A stretch of 64,000 nt of DNA from Streptomyces sp. Act143 (GTDB taxonomy: Bacteria > Actinomycetota > Actinomycetes > Streptomycetales > Streptomycetaceae). The notes below the pieces were generated by a model. The model was not told where the DNA came from, searched no databases, and worked only from the letters and a program-made list of their open reading frames with translations. The stretch covers positions 1,498,071 to 1,562,070 of the forward strand of contig NZ_QFRX01000001.1 in the NCBI RefSeq assembly GCF_003143935.1, in the 5' to 3' direction. Position numbers and translations under genes: made by a program. Positions 35,947-45,579 of the stretch are shown here, piece after piece (within the stretch, counting starts at the first letter, position 1; every line of letters begins with the position of its first letter).

Positions 35947-36441
35947 TCAGATCCGCTTCTCGGCCCGGCGGCGCATCCAGAACAGCCCGCCGCCGATGAC
36001 GGCCGCGGCGACGAGCCCGCCGCCGATCGCCACGTCGGTCGGGGTCGCACCGGTGGAGCTGCTGCCGCCGAGACCGCCGCGGACGCCGCCGATGACGGTG
36101 AAGACGCCGTTGAACGTCTTCGTCTGGCCCTCGCAGGTGGTGGTGACGGTGTACGAGCCCGGGTTGGCGCTCGCATTGACGGTCACCGTCGCGGTCGACG
36201 TGCTGCTGTTGCCGCCCTGCGAGATGAGCTGCGTGGTCGGGAAGGCGCTGGAGCTGATGGTGCTGCCCGCCATCTGGCAGGCGGACCCGTTGACAGTGAG
36301 CACCAGCTGACCGCCCCGGGCGATGACGCTGGGCGCTGCGCTGACGCTGGTGGGCTGGCTCCAGGCCGAGGCCGTGGGGGCGGCGAGCCCGACGGCGGCG
36401 ATCGCGGCGCCGGCGGCCGCCAGGGCACGGGTAGTACGCAT
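35947..36441 (-). CDS. Secreted Ig-like-fold protein with C-terminal anchor, paralogue of the gene at 35300
   Basis: The 164-residue protein has a signal peptide (cleavage near AxA at about 27), a beta-sandwich-like region with a Cys pair (SACQM, TTCEG), a Gly/Ser linker and a C-terminal helix followed by RRRAEKR. Layout and short motifs (APSVIARGGQLVLTV against MPSTIAAGGQVTLQL) show it is a paralogue of the neighbouring convergent gene. No LPXTG is present. GGAGGA precedes ATG 36441, and longer upstream starts lack support. Confidence 0.8.
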   Translation of the reverse strand: MRTTRALAAAGAAIAAVGLAAPTASAWSQPTSVSAAPSVIARGGQLVLTVNGSACQMAGSTISSSAFPTTQLISQGGNSSTSTATVTVNASANPGSYTVTTTCEGQTKTFNGVFTVIGGVRGGLGGSSSTGATPTDVAIGGGLVAAAVIGGGLFWMRRRAEKRI

Positions 36442-36773
36442 GTGATCCTCCGCGGAAGACGCCCCGGGAACCGTCCCCGGTGGATCGGCGAGAAAGCGCC
36501 TCCCAGAAAGACCCTCAGATGCCGTGCACGCGGGCGCATTTCGGCGATGGTCCGTCCTGGTGAGAGGACACGCCGACCGAAAAGCGCACAATCGGATATT
36601 GCCGCAGGTCACGGACCGTCAGAAAATTCCTGTGAGCGTCAACTCGGATGGCGCACCCACACCTCTGGCGGCCACCCGTTCGCCTTTGCCCCGTCGCCGG
36701 TTCCGTGCCCGGCACTTAGCGTGCTCGTATGCGCGAATGACGTGGCGACGGCCGCGTCGAGAGGGGAATGCGA
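36442..36773. other. Divergent promoter region between a surface protein and the sortase gene
   Basis: No gene is seen in these 332 bp. TAGCGT at 36717-36722 could be the sortase -10; the same hexamer lies before the gene at 35300. AT-richer patches near 36590-36640 suggest regulatory DNA. Confidence 0.4.
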
Positions 36774-37442
36774 ATGTCTGCGTCCGAGCTGGCCGATCTG
36801 GCCGAAGAGGAGGAGCAGCGGAAGAGGCGCGCTCCTTGGGGCGTGATAGCGCTTGTTCTGCTGACCGGCCTCGCGCTCATTCGGAATGGTTCGGGAGAGT
36901 TCGACGTGGGTCCGCCGCAGCCGGCGACGGCGGCTGCGGCGGACAGCCGTGTGCCCGGCACCTTCTCCGGGTCGGCGGCACCGCTGTCGTTCTCCGAGCC
37001 GCAGCGGGTGCGGATTCCCGCGATCCAGGTGGACGCGCCGGTCATGCCCGTGGGCCTGGACACCGAGGGCTGGGTGGGCGCGCCGCCGCCGGAGGACCCG
37101 AACCTGGCCGGCTGGTTCACCGGCGCCGTGTCGCCGGGCGAGAAGGGCACCGCCGTGGTGGTGGGCCATGTCGACAACAAGTCGGGGCCCGCCGTGTTCT
37201 ACGGACTCGGTGCCCTGAAGAAGGGAAACCGCGTCGAGGTGCGGCGCAAGGACGGCAAGACGGCCGTGTTCGAGATCTACGGCATCGAGGTCTTCGAGAA
37301 GCAGAATTTCCCGGGCGACCGCGTCTACGGCTCCAAAGGCACCCCGGAATTGCGGGTCATCACCTGTGGCGGCGGTTTCTCGAAGCAGAACGGTTATGCC
37401 GGGAACGTCGTCGCCTTCGCCCGCCTGGTCGAGGTCCGCTGA
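36774..37442 (+). CDS. Class F sortase
   Basis: The 222-residue protein has an acidic/basic cytoplasmic N-terminus, one membrane helix (about 21-37) and a sortase domain with the catalytic triad His132 (VVVGHVDN), Cys198 (RVITCGGG) and Arg217 (VVAFARL). Class F sortases are typical of actinomycetes and anchor LPXTG-type proteins. No neighbour here has a clear LPXTG, so the substrate is probably elsewhere or non-canonical. GAGAGGGG (36759-36766) favours ATG 36774 over ATG 36768. Confidence 0.9.
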   Translation: MSASELADLAEEEEQRKRRAPWGVIALVLLTGLALIRNGSGEFDVGPPQPATAAAADSRVPGTFSGSAAPLSFSEPQRVRIPAIQVDAPVMPVGLDTEGWVGAPPPEDPNLAGWFTGAVSPGEKGTAVVVGHVDNKSGPAVFYGLGALKKGNRVEVRRKDGKTAVFEIYGIEVFEKQNFPGDRVYGSKGTPELRVITCGGGFSKQNGYAGNVVAFARLVEVR

Positions 37443-37473
37443 GCGTTCCCCGACCGGGCGGCGAATCCGGCGG

Positions 37474-38322
37474 CTAGGCGTAATGCCGTCGCGGGACGGT
37501 GACGTGATATCCGGAGTCCAGGAGTTGCGGCAGGTATGCACGCAGCGCCCGGACACTCTGCGAGCGGTCGCCCCCGGCGTCGTGGGAGAGCACCACGACG
37601 CCGGGGGCGGCGCCGTTCTCGACCCGCCGCTCGATGGTGCGGGCGCCGGGGGTGGTCCAGTCGAGGGTGTCGACGGTCCAGGCGAGGGGTTCCATGCCGA
37701 GTTCCGAGCCGAGCTGGAAGGCGGCGCGGTTCCAGGCTCCGTAGGGCGCGCGGAACCACTGGGGGCGTTCGCCGTAGGCCTCCTCGATGACGTCGCAGGT
37801 GCGTTCCATCTCGGAGCGGATGCGACCGCGGCTGAGGCGGGTCAGCAGGGGGTGGGACCAGGTGTGGTTGCCGACGACGTGGCCCTCGTCGGCCATGCGT
37901 TCCAGCAGGTCCTTGTTGTCGACGGCCATCTCGCCGCACACGAAGAACATGGCGCGCACGTCGTACTCGGCGAGGGTGTCCAGGATGGCGGGGGTGTAGC
38001 GGGGGTCCGGGCCGTCGTCGAAGGTCAGCACCATGGTGTGGCCGCGCCCCTTCATCCGCAGCAGCGGTTCGCGGCGTACCGGGGTCCGGCCGGGGGCGGT
38101 GCGGGGCGGGCCGTATCCGGTCAGGGGCTGGAGCCGGTAGGCGGAGGGCTTGAGCGGGCGGCGGGCCGGGGCGCCCGCGGCGGGGCGGACGGGCGCGACC
38201 GGGTCCTCGCCGCCGAGCGCCGCGAACAGCCCGGCGGTGCCGGCCGCCCCGACAGCGGCGGCACCGGCGAGCAGGGCGCGGCGTCGCGTGAGCAGCCGGG
38301 TGAGCAACTGATCCTTCGTCAT
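37474..38322 (-). CDS. Polysaccharide deacetylase (NodB domain), Tat-exported
   Basis: The 282-residue protein has a twin-arginine leader (TRRRALLAG) and a CE4 NodB domain. Catalytic and metal residues are Asp102-Asp103 in TFDDGPD and His153/His157 in NHTWSH. The WFRAPYG and VLSHDAGG segments complete the family pattern. It probably removes acetyl groups from peptidoglycan or another wall glycan. It is convergent with the sortase gene 31 bp away, which fits a cell-envelope cluster. Confidence 0.92.
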   Translation of the reverse strand: MTKDQLLTRLLTRRRALLAGAAAVGAAGTAGLFAALGGEDPVAPVRPAAGAPARRPLKPSAYRLQPLTGYGPPRTAPGRTPVRREPLLRMKGRGHTMVLTFDDGPDPRYTPAILDTLAEYDVRAMFFVCGEMAVDNKDLLERMADEGHVVGNHTWSHPLLTRLSRGRIRSEMERTCDVIEEAYGERPQWFRAPYGAWNRAAFQLGSELGMEPLAWTVDTLDWTTPGARTIERRVENGAAPGVVVLSHDAGGDRSQSVRALRAYLPQLLDSGYHVTVPRRHYA

Positions 38323-38346
38323 GACTCATCAGTCGCCCGAACCATG

Positions 38347-38379
38347 GCCGACGCACCAGGACAACACCGGTGCGGCGGC
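38347..38379. terminator. Terminator-like hairpin between lysX and the deacetylase gene
   Basis: GCCGACGCACC (38347-38357) pairs with GGTGCGGCGGC (38369-38379) at 10 of 11 positions. It lies 33 bp before the lysX stop coordinate, downstream of it on the minus strand. Confidence 0.5.
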
Positions 38380-38411
38380 GGGAAAGCACCCGCTCGGCCT
38401 ATGGCGGGCCG

Positions 38412-41400
38412 TCAGTGGCGGCGCACGAGAGGGAACGGGAGCGTCTCTCGGATCGTCAGGCCGGTGAGGAACATGACGAGCCGGTCGACGCCGATGCCGA
38501 GCCCGCCGGTGGGCGGCATCGCGTATTCGAGGGCGTCGAGGAAGTCCTCGTCGAGTTCCATGGCCTCCGGGTCTCCCCCGGCGGCGAGCAGCGACTGCGC
38601 GGTGAGGCGGCGGCGCTGCTCGACGGGGTCGGTGAGCTCGGAGTAGGCGGTGCCGAGTTCGGTGCCGAAGGCGACGAGGTCCCAGCGCTCGGCGAGCCGC
38701 GGGTCCTCGCGGTGCCGGCGGGTGAGCGGGGAGACGTCGGTCGGGAAGTCCTTGTAGAAGGTGGGCAGCTGGGTCCTCTCCTCGACGAGGCGTTCGTACA
38801 TCTCGAGGACGACGTCGCCGTGGCCGTCGTCGGCGGTGTACGGCACTTCGGCGCGGTCGCACAGCCGGTGCAGGCGGGCGAGTTCGGTGTCGGCGGTGAT
38901 CTCGTCCCCCAGTGCCTCGGAGATCGCGCCGTACACGGTCCTGACCGGCCAGGTCCCCGAGATGTCGTACTCCTGCCCGTCCTTGCGGGCGACGGGCGCG
39001 CCGAAGGCGGCCGTGGCGGCGCCCTGGATCAGTTCGCGGGTGAGGTCGAGCATGACGTCGTAGTCGGCGAGGGCCTGGTATGCCTCCAGCATCGTGAACT
39101 CGGGGTTGTGCTTGTAGGAGACGCCCTCGTTGCGGAAGGTGCGGCCCATCTCGAAGACCTTCTCCAGGCCGCCGACGCAGAGCCGTTTCAGGTAGAGCTC
39201 GGGGGCGATGCGCAGGTGGAGGTCGAGGTCGTAGGCGTTGATGTGGGTGGTGAAGGGGCGGGCGTTGGCGCCGCCGTGGATCTGCTGGAGCATCGGGGTC
39301 TCGACCTCCAGGTAGCCGCGTTCCAGCAGGCCCTGGCGCAGGGCCTGTACGGCGGTGGAGCGGGCGCGGACGACGTCGCGGGCGGCGGGGCTGGCGACGA
39401 GGTCGAGGTAGCGCATGCGGACCTTGGTCTCGGGGTCGGTGAGGCCGCGGCGTTTGTCGGGCAGGGGGCGCAGGCACTTGCCGATCAGCTGCCAGGAGGT
39501 CACGAAGACGGTGGGTTCGCCCTTGTCGCTGACGCCGGCCGTGCCGGTGGCGGTGATGTGGTCGCCGATGTCGGTGTCGGCGCGGAAGCGGTCGAGGCCG
39601 CCGCGGTCGCGGGTGAGGGCGAGTTGGTGGTCGCCGGACCAGTCGCGCAGCCGGACGAAGACGATGCCGCCGAAGTCGCGGACGAGCATGACGCGTCCGG
39701 CGACGGTCACCTGGTCGCCCGCGCGGACGTCGGCGAGGGCGTGGGTGCGGGGCGGGATGCCGACGGGGTAGGGGTCGGTGCCGTCGGCGCGCAGGCGGGC
39801 CAGTTTGCGGTGCCGGACGCGGGCCTGTTCGGGCAGGCCCGCGTCCGGTCCGGCGGCCCCGGTCTCGTCCCCTCCGGCGAGGCCGAGCGCCGACAGCGAC
39901 GGCAGGCCTTCGGTGGTGGCCGGCCGCGGCCCGGCCTTCGGGTGCCCCTTTCCGAGGAGTTTGCGCAGCGACGGTACGGAGACGAAGCCCTCGGCGATCC
40001 CGGAGGCGAGGCCGATGCGGGCGAGGGCGCCGGTCTCGCCGTAGCAGATGAAGCGGGGGTACCACTCGGGCTTGTACTTGGCGTTGGAGCGGTACAGGGC
40101 CTCCAGTTGCCACCACTTGGAGAAGAACAGCAGCAGGCGGCGCCAGAGGCGGAGCACGGGTCCGGCGCCGATGCGGGCGCCTTCCTCGAAGACCGAGCGG
40201 AAGACGGCGAAGTTGAGGGAGATCCGGCGGACGCCCAGTTTCGGTGCCGCCGCGCAGAGTTCGGCGACCATGAACTCCATGACGCCGTTGGGGGCGCTGC
40301 GGTCACGGCGCATCAGGTCCAGGGAGACGCCGTCGCGGCCCCAGGGCACGAAGGAGAGCAGGGCGAGGAGTGCGCCGTCCTCGCCGAGCGCCTCCACCAG
40401 GAGGCAGTCGCCGTCGGCCGGGTCGCCGAGGCGGTCCAGGGCCATGGAGAAGCCGCGTTCGGTCTCGGTGTCGCGCCAGGCGTCGGCCTTGTCGACGACC
40501 TCTTCCATCTCGGCTTCGGTGAGGGTGGAGTGGCGGCGGATGCGGCAGTGGGCGCCGGTGCGGCGCACCCGGTGCACGGCCTGGCGGGTGACGCGCATGT
40601 CGCGGCCGTTCAGGTCGAAGCCGGCGACGTGGAGGATCGCCTCGTCGCCGAGTTGGAGGGCGCCGAGTCCGGCGCGGGCGAAGGCCTTGGCGCCGTCCTC
40701 GGAGGCGCCCATGGCGGCGGGTGCCCAGCCGTGCCGGCGGGCCGCGTCGAGCCAGGCGGCGATGGCGTGCGGCCAGGCCTCGCGGTCGCCGACGGGGTCG
40801 CCGCTGGCGAGGCAGACGCCGGCTTCGACGCGGTAGGTGACGGCGGCCTTGCCACTGGCGGAGAAGACGACGGCCTTGTCGCGGCGGGTGGCGAAGTAGC
40901 CGAGGGAGTCCCGGTCGCCGTATGCCGTGAGCAGGGCGCGGATGCGGGCCTCCTCGTCGTCGTGCAGGGCGGCTTCCATGCGCTGGGAGCGGAACAGGGT
41001 GGCGGCGGCGTTGAGCAGCGCGAGGGCGCCGAAGAGGCCGAGCAGGAAGAACAGGGCGCGGGGCGGGGAGCCGTCGAAGGAGCGGCCGGAGACCAGGCCG
41101 CCGCAGACCCGGTTGGCGGCCCAGAGCAGCCGTTGGCCGCGGGGCAGCGTGCCCGGGAACAGCTCGACCAGCCCCCAGCCCACCAGGATGCCGAGCAGGA
41201 GGCCGACGAGCAGCACGCCGACGGCCCGCCGTACCGCACCGCGGCGGGAGGCGGCGTAGAACTCGCCCCGGGCGACGACGAGCAGGGTGAGGGCCAGGGA
41301 GCAGACCACCAGGGACGGGACGGAGTCGGCGTAGAGACCGACGGCCACGCCCAGCGCGTCGACGAGGACGAGCAGGCCGAGGTAGACCACGACCAGCCAC

Positions 41401-41684
41401 CAGGCGACCCGTTTGCGGGCGGCGGTGGCACCGGCGAGGAGGAAGAGGAAGACGGCGTAGGCGAGGTTGGCGCTGACCGGGACGATGAGGACGTCGAGGA
41501 AGCGCACGACGGGACGCAGTGGTCCGCGCAGCGGCGGGATGAAGGCCAGCAGCAGGCAGAGCAGTCCGAGGGCGCCGAAGAAGGCGGCGAAGCCTTCCGG
41601 GACCCTGCTGAGGAGGCCGCTGCCGGGCCGTCGTATCGGGCCCTCGGTGTCCTTCGCCGGGGCGGCCTCGGCGGTGGCGGTCAT
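38412..41684 (-). CDS. lysX: LysX, bifunctional lysylphosphatidylglycerol synthetase/lysyl-tRNA synthetase
   Basis: The 1090-residue fusion has an MprF-like membrane part (about 1-260, with six or more helices) and a DUF2156 transferase domain (about 270-580). A complete class II lysyl-tRNA synthetase (about 600-1090) follows, with an OB fold ([15 protein letters not shown]), motif 2 ([18 protein letters not shown]) and motif 3 ([15 protein letters not shown]). It charges tRNA with lysine and transfers lysine to phosphatidylglycerol, adding positive charge and resistance to cationic peptides. ATG 41684 begins the conserved membrane region; the frame is open further upstream but overlaps the divergent stress gene. 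Confidence 0.95.
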   Translation of the reverse strand: MTATAEAAPAKDTEGPIRRPGSGLLSRVPEGFAAFFGALGLLCLLLAFIPPLRGPLRPVVRFLDVLIVPVSANLAYAVFLFLLAGATAARKRVAWWLVVVYLGLLVLVDALGVAVGLYADSVPSLVVCSLALTLLVVARGEFYAASRRGAVRRAVGVLLVGLLLGILVGWGLVELFPGTLPRGQRLLWAANRVCGGLVSGRSFDGSPPRALFFLLGLFGALALLNAAATLFRSQRMEAALHDDEEARIRALLTAYGDRDSLGYFATRRDKAVVFSASGKAAVTYRVEAGVCLASGDPVGDREAWPHAIAAWLDAARRHGWAPAAMGASEDGAKAFARAGLGALQLGDEAILHVAGFDLNGRDMRVTRQAVHRVRRTGAHCRIRRHSTLTEAEMEEVVDKADAWRDTETERGFSMALDRLGDPADGDCLLVEALGEDGALLALLSFVPWGRDGVSLDLMRRDRSAPNGVMEFMVAELCAAAPKLGVRRISLNFAVFRSVFEEGARIGAGPVLRLWRRLLLFFSKWWQLEALYRSNAKYKPEWYPRFICYGETGALARIGLASGIAEGFVSVPSLRKLLGKGHPKAGPRPATTEGLPSLSALGLAGGDETGAAGPDAGLPEQARVRHRKLARLRADGTDPYPVGIPPRTHALADVRAGDQVTVAGRVMLVRDFGGIVFVRLRDWSGDHQLALTRDRGGLDRFRADTDIGDHITATGTAGVSDKGEPTVFVTSWQLIGKCLRPLPDKRRGLTDPETKVRMRYLDLVASPAARDVVRARSTAVQALRQGLLERGYLEVETPMLQQIHGGANARPFTTHINAYDLDLHLRIAPELYLKRLCVGGLEKVFEMGRTFRNEGVSYKHNPEFTMLEAYQALADYDVMLDLTRELIQGAATAAFGAPVARKDGQEYDISGTWPVRTVYGAISEALGDEITADTELARLHRLCDRAEVPYTADDGHGDVVLEMYERLVEERTQLPTFYKDFPTDVSPLTRRHREDPRLAERWDLVAFGTELGTAYSELTDPVEQRRRLTAQSLLAAGGDPEAMELDEDFLDALEYAMPPTGGLGIGVDRLVMFLTGLTIRETLPFPLVRRH

Positions 41685-41774
41685 GTTCCGACTGTAGGAA
41701 CTGCCCGGCGACCTCGCCCGTCGGCAGGTGCCCGCGTGACGGCGGGACCGGTGCTTTCCGATAGCCTCCGTGCC

Positions 41775-42236
41775 GTGACGGAACAGCACTCGCCCCAGTT
41801 CGAGCGGGGCACGGACGGGCCGAAGGTCATCGTCGTGGGAGTGGACGGCTCCGACTCCTCCCTCCGGGCCGCGGCCTATGCCGGGGGCCTGGCGCGCCGC
41901 CAGCACGCGCTCCTCGCCGTCGTGTACGTACGGCCGGTGATGGCGGGGGGCGCGGCGATGGGCGCGCCGGTCGCCGAGACGACCGACGAGATCGCCGAGG
42001 ACCTGGTCGCCCAGATCCGGGAGGCCACCGAGCGCACGAAGGGGATATTCGATGTGCGCTGGGAGTTCCACACCTTCCCCGGCGACCCGTACGGCGGTCT
42101 GGTGAAGGCGGCGGACGAGCTCAAGGCGGACGCGGTGGTGGTGGGCGCCTCCGAGCAGGCCGGCCACCGCATCGTCGGCTCGGTGGCCGTACGGCTGGTG
42201 AAGGCCGGGCGGTGGCCGGTGACGGTGGTGCCCTAG
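41775..42236 (+). CDS. Universal stress protein
   Basis: The 153-residue protein is a single UspA domain. The N-terminal [15 protein letters not shown] and the C-terminal ATP-binding [30 protein letters not shown] region (G-x2-G-x9-G type) are clear. It responds to stress or dormancy signals. The GTG start lies just after a -10-like TAGCCT (41763-41768), suggesting a leaderless message. It is divergent from lysX. Confidence 0.9.
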   Translation: MTEQHSPQFERGTDGPKVIVVGVDGSDSSLRAAAYAGGLARRQHALLAVVYVRPVMAGGAAMGAPVAETTDEIAEDLVAQIREATERTKGIFDVRWEFHTFPGDPYGGLVKAADELKADAVVVGASEQAGHRIVGSVAVRLVKAGRWPVTVVP

Positions 42237-42248
42237 GCGCCCTCGGAC

Positions 42249-42275
42249 ACCTCCGGTGATGCCCGGCCCGGAGGT
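42249..42275. terminator. Bidirectional hairpin between convergent genes
   Basis: ACCTCCGG (42249-42256) and CCGGAGGT (42268-42275) form a perfect 8-bp stem with an 11-nt loop in the 41-bp gap between the stress gene and the hydrolase gene. Confidence 0.65.
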
Positions 42276-42277
42276 CC

Positions 42278-43096
42278 CTACAGGTCCCGCAGGAAGTCCA
42301 GCAGGAGGCTGTTGAACTCCTCGGGCCGTTCCAGGTTCGGGAAGTGCGCGGCGCCCTCCACGATGACCGAGCGGCCCTTGCGGGCGGTGTGGGCGTAGAG
42401 TTCCGCGTCCGCGATCAGGTCCGGTGAGTCGAGCGCGCCGTTGACCATGAGCACCGGCATGTCGAGCGTCCGTACCCGGGGCCAGGTGTCGGTCATGGGG
42501 ACGTGCCAGTTGCGCTCGCCGGGGGTGTGCTTGGCGATGGTGTGCAGGGCCATCTCGCGCAGCCGGTCCTGAAGTGCGGGGTCGGTGTCCTCCGCCTCGC
42601 GGAAGGGGCCCGCCATGCTCCGCAGGAACACCTTCAGCCAGGCCTCGATGTCACCGGAGTGCAGGGTGCGGGCCGACTCGGCGACGATCTCCCGGGTCTT
42701 GTCGTAGGTGTACTCGAAGTCGCTGACCGAGGCCCCGCTCAGCACGATCCCGCGGACCAGTTCCGGGTATTCGATGGCGGTGTCGCCCGCGATCGCCCCG
42801 CCCATCGACACGCCGGCCAGGACCGCGGGACCGGCGTCGAGGTGTTTGAGCAGGCAGGCGAGATCGTCGGCCCAGCGGAAGGGTTCGCTCGCGTTGGCGG
42901 ACCAGCCGTGGCCGCGGACGTCCGCGGCGACGACCCGGTACCCGGCTTCGACCAGGGCCGGGGTCTGGTCCTCGAAGAGACGGTGGTCGACGTAGCCGGA
43001 GTGGAGCAGGACGACGAGGTCGCCGGTGCCGGTGTCCCGGTAGGCGAGGTCGCCGTCGGTGGACGGGAAGTAGCTGATGTCCGAAGCAGCTGTCAT
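42278..43096 (-). CDS. Alpha/beta-fold hydrolase
   Basis: The 272-residue enzyme has the nucleophile elbow GVSMGG (Ser97), an oxyanion-hole region [10 protein letters not shown], an acid residue in NGALDSPD and His in GAAHFPNLE. Residues around ADVRGHGWS are typical of epoxide hydrolase/esterase-like enzymes. The substrate is unknown. ATG 43096 lies at the edge of a perfect dyad, and the MarR gene is divergent 50 bp away, so it is probably the regulator's main target. Confidence 0.9.
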   Translation of the reverse strand: MTAASDISYFPSTDGDLAYRDTGTGDLVVLLHSGYVDHRLFEDQTPALVEAGYRVVAADVRGHGWSANASEPFRWADDLACLLKHLDAGPAVLAGVSMGGAIAGDTAIEYPELVRGIVLSGASVSDFEYTYDKTREIVAESARTLHSGDIEAWLKVFLRSMAGPFREAEDTDPALQDRLREMALHTIAKHTPGERNWHVPMTDTWPRVRTLDMPVLMVNGALDSPDLIADAELYAHTARKGRSVIVEGAAHFPNLERPEEFNSLLLDFLRDL

Positions 43097-43112
43097 GACA
43101 CCCAAGGTGTCA
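43096..43112. promoter_or_regulatory. MarR operator candidate 1 (TGACACC-CAA-GGTGTCA)
   Basis: A perfect 7+3+7 inverted repeat touching the hydrolase start codon. Repressor bound here would block transcription or translation entry into the hydrolase gene. Confidence 0.65.
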
Positions 43113-43126
43113 TCTCTCGAGGGATT

Positions 43127-43143
43127 TGACAACCAGGTTGTCA
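43127..43143. promoter_or_regulatory. MarR operator candidate 2 (TGACAACC-A-GGTTGTCA)
   Basis: A perfect 8+1+8 palindrome overlapping a consensus -35-like TTGACA (43126-43131) that points toward the MarR gene. Its half-site shares TGACA with the first operator, so one dimeric regulator probably binds both. Confidence 0.7.
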
Positions 43144-43145
43144 TG

Positions 43146-43643
43146 ATGAGTTCGGGGCATGATGTCCCGGTGAACGACATCGACGCCCCGCTCCCCCCCG
43201 ACGAACTCGGTCACCGCGTCTCCGAGGTGTTCGACCTCGTCGGCGCCCTCTACCGCCGCGGCCTGCGCAAACTGGAGCAGAGCGAGAAGGACGAGGGCAT
43301 CTCCGTCGGCGTCCGGTCCGTGCTCGTCCTGCTGCGCCGGTACGGGCCCATGACGGTGCCTCAGATGGCCCGGATCATGGCGCTGACCCGGCAGTTCGTG
43401 CAGCGCATGGTCAACGACGCGGCGGCGGGGGAATGGGTGGAGGTCACGCCGAATCCCGCGCACCAGCGCTCCTCGCTCATCCGGATCACAGGCGCGGGCG
43501 AGGAGCTCATCGACGGCGTCCTGGCGCGCGAGCACGCCCTGAACCGGCAGGTCGGAGGGGATCTGACCGAGGCCGAGCTCACGGCGTGCAGGCGCGTCCT
43601 GAAGGAGATGCTGCGGACCTTCGACGAGGCGGCCGCCGACTGA
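43146..43643 (+). CDS. MarR family transcriptional regulator
   Basis: The protein (165 residues from ATG 43146) is a winged-helix MarR regulator. The recognition region is SVLVLLRRYGPMTVPQMARIMALTRQFVQRMVND, followed by the wing (VEVTPNPAHQRSSLIRIT) and a dimerisation helix. Start choice is uncertain: ATG 43143/43146 overlap the operator, while GTG 43170 would fit a promoter using TTGACA at 43126. It probably represses itself and the divergent hydrolase through the two palindromes. Confidence 0.88.
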   Translation: MSSGHDVPVNDIDAPLPPDELGHRVSEVFDLVGALYRRGLRKLEQSEKDEGISVGVRSVLVLLRRYGPMTVPQMARIMALTRQFVQRMVNDAAAGEWVEVTPNPAHQRSSLIRITGAGEELIDGVLAREHALNRQVGGDLTEAELTACRRVLKEMLRTFDEAAAD

Positions 43644-43644
43644 C

Positions 43645-44811
43645 CTACTCCCCCATCGTCAGGCCGTCCTGCGCCGCACCCCGGCTCAGCACCACGTCCC
43701 GGATGCGGTCGCGCACGCCGGTCAGCTCGGCACCCTCGGCGATGGCCCGGTTGAGGTTCACCACCCGGCCCGCGTCGATGTCGAACAGCTGCGGGATGAA
43801 CTCGGCCTTCTTCACCTCCCAGCGCCCGCCCGGCTTCTCGGGCGCGGCGAAGGTGAAGCGGCCGATCGTGGACTGATTGCCGCGCGGGTCCTGGGCGCCC
43901 TCGTGGTTGAACATCTCGCCGGCGATCTGGTCGCCCATGCCGTAGATCACCCAGGTGCCGTTGACCTTCTCGTACGCCTGCGGGATGTGGGCGTGGGTGC
44001 CGAGGATCAGGTCGATGTCGGGGCGGTCGCCGGTGCGGGCGGCGGTGAGCGAGCGGGCCAGGGCGAGCTGGCGGTCGTCGGGGGCGTCCTGCCACTCGGT
44101 GCCCCAGTGCACCGAGACCACGACCACGTCGGCGCCCGCCGTCCGGGCGGCCCGGGCGTCGCTCAGGATCCTGTTCTCGTCGATGATGTCGACGGCCCAG
44201 GGCTGACCGGCGGGCAGCGGATAGCCGTTCGTGTCATAGGTGTAGGAGAGGTGGGCGACCTTCGCGGCGCCCGCGCGCAGGACCGTGACGGTGCGCGCCT
44301 CGTCCTCGGTGCGCGCGGTCCCGGCGTGCCGTACGCCCTGGCGGTCGAGGGCGTCGAGGGTGCGGCGGATGCCCTCGGCGCCGTCGTCGAGGCTGTGGTT
44401 GGAGGCGGTGGAGCAGCTGTCGTAGCCGGTGGCGGCGAGCCCCTGGGCGACCTCGGGCGGGGACTTGAAGGCGGGATAGCCGGTGTAGTCGCCGTTCGCC
44501 CCGTAGACGGTCTCCATGTGACACAGCGCCAGATCGGCGCGGGAGACGACCGGTTCCACGCCGGAGAGCATCGGGCGGAAGTCGTAGCCGTCGCCGCCCG
44601 CGTCGAAGCGGGCGCGGTCGATGATGGAGGAGTGCGGGAGGACGTCACCGGAGGCGACGAGCGTGAAGCCGCGGGCGGTGTCGGCCGACGGGGCCGGATG
44701 GCCGCTGCGGGCGGGCGGATCGGGCTTGTCGTGACCCCGGGCCTGACAGGCGGCGCCCGCGGCGAGGAGCGCGGTCAGGGCCAGGGCCACTTGTCGACTG
44801 CGTGCAATCAT
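43645..44811 (-). CDS. CapA family lipoprotein (metallophosphatase-like)
   Basis: The 388-residue protein has a lipobox-type leader (LLAAGAAC) and a CapA/PgsA domain of the calcineurin-like superfamily: ASGDVLPH, LALCHMETVYG, ASNHSLDDG, VVSVHWGTEW and GTHAHIPQAYE carry the metal-binding Asp, Glu, Asn and His residues. Relatives take part in poly-gamma-glutamate capsule synthesis, but no capB or capC is nearby, so the substrate is unknown. It would face the outside. It is one base from the MarR gene end. Confidence 0.88.
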   Translation of the reverse strand: MIARSRQVALALTALLAAGAACQARGHDKPDPPARSGHPAPSADTARGFTLVASGDVLPHSSIIDRARFDAGGDGYDFRPMLSGVEPVVSRADLALCHMETVYGANGDYTGYPAFKSPPEVAQGLAATGYDSCSTASNHSLDDGAEGIRRTLDALDRQGVRHAGTARTEDEARTVTVLRAGAAKVAHLSYTYDTNGYPLPAGQPWAVDIIDENRILSDARAARTAGADVVVVSVHWGTEWQDAPDDRQLALARSLTAARTGDRPDIDLILGTHAHIPQAYEKVNGTWVIYGMGDQIAGEMFNHEGAQDPRGNQSTIGRFTFAAPEKPGGRWEVKKAEFIPQLFDIDAGRVVNLNRAIAEGAELTGVRDRIRDVVLSRGAAQDGLTMGE

Positions 44812-44936
44812 CAGCTCACCCCACTGTGATCATATTTACGCACAAATAGGTACGAAGCTGATGCCGGCCGCAAACGGGCCGGGCCCCTTCATTCGCCCGA
44901 TGGGCGCGGCATTCGCCCGACGGCGAGGCGGAGGGG

Positions 44937-44960
44937 ACCGTTCGTCGTACCGTTCGTCGA
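44937..44960. repeat. Two adjacent 12-bp direct repeats upstream of the ECF sigma gene
   Basis: ACCGTTCGTCGT and ACCGTTCGTCGA lie head to tail. A second pair, CATTCGCCCGA, occurs at 44890 and 44910. These may be regulator half-sites in the capA-like/sigma divergent region. Confidence 0.4.
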
Positions 44961-45033
44961 CGCGATCGACCGCCCGCCGCAGATCCGCGCGCACGCCCTG
45001 TCCCTCACCCCCGCCCTGCGATGCCATACGGCC

Positions 45034-45579
45034 ATGACGGCCGGAACCACGCTCACGAACGGGACGACCGCCGAGCACGAGCTCGCCGCACTGCAGCGGG
45101 AGCACGGCCGGCCGCTCTTCGCACTGCTCCTCCGGCTGTGCGACGGCGACCGGCAGCGCGCCGAGGACCTGGTCCAGGAGACCCTCGTACGCGCCTGGCA
45201 GCACCCCGAGGCGCTGCGCGCCGACGACTTCGACTCCGTACGGCCGTGGCTGCTGACCGTGGGACGGCGGCTGGCGATCGACGCGCGCCGGGCCCGGCAG
45301 GCGCGTCCGCCGGAGGTCGGCGACGCGATCCTGGAGAACGCGCGGGTGTGCGCCGACCACGCCGAGCGGGCCGCCGCGATGCTCGATGTGCGCGAGGCTG
45401 TGAAGACACTCACTCCGGAGCACCGTGAAGTCCTGGTGCTCGTGTACTTCCAGGGGGCGAGTGTGGCGGAAGCCGCGCAGACCCTCGGGATTCCGCCCGG
45501 TACCGTGAAGTCCCGCGCGTACTACGCGCTGCGCGCCCTGCGCCGGGTCCTCCCGGGCTACGCGGCCGACCTGCGATGA
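45034..45579 (+). CDS. ECF-type RNA polymerase sigma factor
   Basis: The 181-residue protein has sigma region 2 (about 25-85; DGDRQRAEDLVQETLVRAW) and region 4 (about 120-172; LTPEHREVLVLVYFQGASVAEAAQTLGIPPGTVKSR) and lacks regions 1 and 3, so it is an ECF sigma factor. The probable anti-sigma gene lies two genes downstream rather than directly adjacent. ATG 45034 has no strong ribosome site. The signal it answers is unknown. Confidence 0.9.
   Translation: MTAGTTLTNGTTAEHELAALQREHGRPLFALLLRLCDGDRQRAEDLVQETLVRAWQHPEALRADDFDSVRPWLLTVGRRLAIDARRARQARPPEVGDAILENARVCADHAERAAAMLDVREAVKTLTPEHREVLVLVYFQGASVAEAAQTLGIPPGTVKSRAYYALRALRRVLPGYAADLR

Noticed and set aside
35300..36441. Chaplin or classical LPXTG assignment for the small surface proteins
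   Set aside because: No LPXTG, no chaplin domain pattern and only one Cys pair in each.
38370..41774. Plus-strand frame of more than 1000 codons opposite lysX
   Set aside because: It is a GC-driven shadow of lysX. Only the final part (from 41775) is the real universal stress protein.
43645..44811. Poly-gamma-glutamate capsule operon
   Set aside because: Only the CapA-like domain is present; no CapB- or CapC-like gene is nearby.
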